A stretch of DNA of 22,040 nucleotides from Seison nebaliae (lineage: Eukaryota; Rotifera; Pararotatoria; Seisonacea; Seisonidae), in NCBI GenBank assembly GCA_023231475.1, contig JALJEE010003066.1:1-22040 (forward strand). The letters are read 5' to 3'. Below, in pieces: positions 21,085 through 22,040 of the stretch (position 1 is its first letter; the number at the start of each line of letters is the position of its first letter). Position numbers and translations under genes: made by a program. The notes below the pieces were generated by a model that worked only from the letters and a program-made list of their open reading frames with translations, searched no databases and had not been told where the DNA came from.

Positions 21085-21515
21085 CTATTCAATTCTTTTT
21101 CTTATGAGATACATACCAGAGCCAAATAATACGATTAACACAAATATTCCACCAATTAGTGTTGTTGCAACGACTAATCCCTTTCTTTCAAGTAACTTTT
21201 TCTTTTTAGGTGTTTTTGCAATCTTTTTCTTTCTTTGTGTTACTGTTGTTTCCATTAATAATCCATTACTAGTAGCAGTAGTAAATAGTCTAAACATAAG
21301 AAAAGACGGAAAATTAGCACTGGAATTTGCCAAATGTCAAGTTTTAATTTATGCAATTTAACGGTTCCCATTGGTACTATAAATTGGCACTCATATCTGA
21401 AATAACTCAAAAAGAACCTTGATATATTCAGCACAATAATGGTTCTGGTAGCAGCGTTAAGATTATCAGAAAATTCAGTATTAGTAATTGTGTTAATATT
21501 AGCAGTCGTAGTCAT
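21085..21515 (-). CDS. Possible small membrane protein, 100 residues, two exons
   Basis: Minus-strand exons 21515..21418 and 21289..21085, intron of 128 bases, in phase, 101 codons including the stop. The start ATG is preceded by an acceptor-like ATAATTTAG, so a 5' UTR intron or another exon may exist. An alternative is a start at the ATG just inside the intron end, giving a shorter protein (MFRLFTT...). The product has a Thr/Asn-rich N-terminal part, a strongly basic stretch (QRKKKIAKTPKKKK), one clear hydrophobic helix of about 20 residues with small-residue GG and GSG steps (TLIGGIFVLIVLFGSGMYLI), and a short RKR-containing tail. By charge it would be a C-terminally anchored protein. I recognise no family, and an overlapping plus-strand frame of similar length weakens the call. 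Confidence 0.4.
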
Positions 21516-22040
21516 GAACAACCTAAATTATTTAAATAAGAAGAAAAATTAATAATTTACTCCCTTAGTTAATAGTCAGTTAATAATCCCTAATAATCCA
21601 AAAATAAGATAATTGTAATACCTAATAAACAAAAAATATCGTAAAATATAGTACATAATGAAAATTAGAACTTATTCCGTAAAACAATGATCATAAATGT
21701 TATGCGTAACAATAGATTAATTTTTGTTTCTAGGGTATTTTGTCTAGGGCAGTCTAGGACATAAAAGCCACGAGACAAAAGAGCCACGGCACAAAAGAGC
21801 CACGAGACAAAAGAGCCATGGACAAAAGAGCCACGGACAAAAGAGCCACACAGACCTTGATTTTCTGAAATTTATTGATTGAAAATAAGTAAAACATAGT
21901 ATATAACTGTATAGGATTGTCATGTCTGGATTTTTGTTTTCCAAAATTTACAGAAGAATCGAGTCTTACCAGTTTGGAATTAAACTATTTCAAGATAAAA
22001 AATATACTGCATTTCTGTTAAGAAATGAATTAAAATTGTT
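21516..22040. other. AT-rich end of window
   Basis: No supported exon. It contains the minisatellite at 21758-21850. The rest has no pattern that I could see. Confidence 0.4.
21758..21850. repeat. Minisatellite, six copies of a 15-16-base unit
   Basis: The unit is GACAAAAGAGCCACG(A/G). Three 16-base copies are followed by three 15-base copies: 21758, 21774, 21790, 21806, 21821 and 21836. The first copy is the most divergent (GACATAAAAGCCACGA). Copies are directly adjacent with no spacers, so this is a tandem repeat and not a CRISPR array. It is GC-richer than its surroundings. Confidence 0.9.

Noticed and set aside
21068-21361. A 97-codon plus-strand frame with a hydrophobic run.
   Set aside because: Antisense to the two-exon minus-strand model. 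Its hydrophobic, Phe-rich stretch is the complement of the Lys-rich segment (TTT/TTC against AAA/GAA).
21758-21850. A CRISPR-like array.
   Set aside because: Units are directly adjacent with no unique spacers, and the setting is a eukaryotic gene region.

Overview
This is eukaryotic, almost certainly animal, DNA. It is AT-rich, genes are split by short GT-AG introns (mostly 42-75 bases), and AATAAA signals follow several stop codons. Three families are recognised firmly or well: an ER flavoprotein of the FOXRED2/ERFAD type, the histone H3 kinase haspin, and Flattop/CFAP126, a protein of motile cilia and flagella. The CFAP126 homologue points to an animal that builds motile axonemes, so I would not place it in a group with aflagellate sperm and no cilia. 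I cannot name the phylum. Exon-intron models were built by hand from reading frames, splice signals and phase. Every multi-exon model given sums to a whole number of codons, but none has been checked against transcripts.

Layout. 1-331: fragment of a LINE-type reverse transcriptase on the minus strand, running off the left edge. 1351-7492 (+): four-exon gene for a protein of about 1980 residues that I do not recognise. 8001-9647 (+): two-exon type II membrane protein with a degenerate FkbM/Star-like domain. 10493-12903 (+): seven-exon FOXRED2 homologue. 13279-14074 (+): four-exon CFAP126 homologue, whose large first intron holds a long imperfect inverted repeat reaching into exon 2. 14264-14807 (+): four-exon gene for an unknown 125-residue protein. 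15513-16259 (+): unknown 248-residue protein. 16345-17980 (-): four-exon gene for an unknown basic protein of 498 residues. 18232-18369 (+): possible 45-residue membrane microprotein. 18466-20760 (+): six-exon haspin. 21085-21515 (-): possible two-exon 100-residue membrane protein. 21758-21850: six-copy minisatellite.

Most genes lie on the plus strand with gaps of 0.2-0.8 kb. I see no evidence of an operon or of a shared pathway: the genes serve ER-associated degradation (FOXRED2), ciliary architecture (CFAP126) and mitosis (haspin). The haspin gene and the minus-strand 498-residue gene are divergent across about 490 bases containing an inverted pair of MYB-type TAACGG motifs. The most unusual structure is the foldback in CFAP126 intron 1. 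I found no sign of a defence system, virus or other new multi-gene system.
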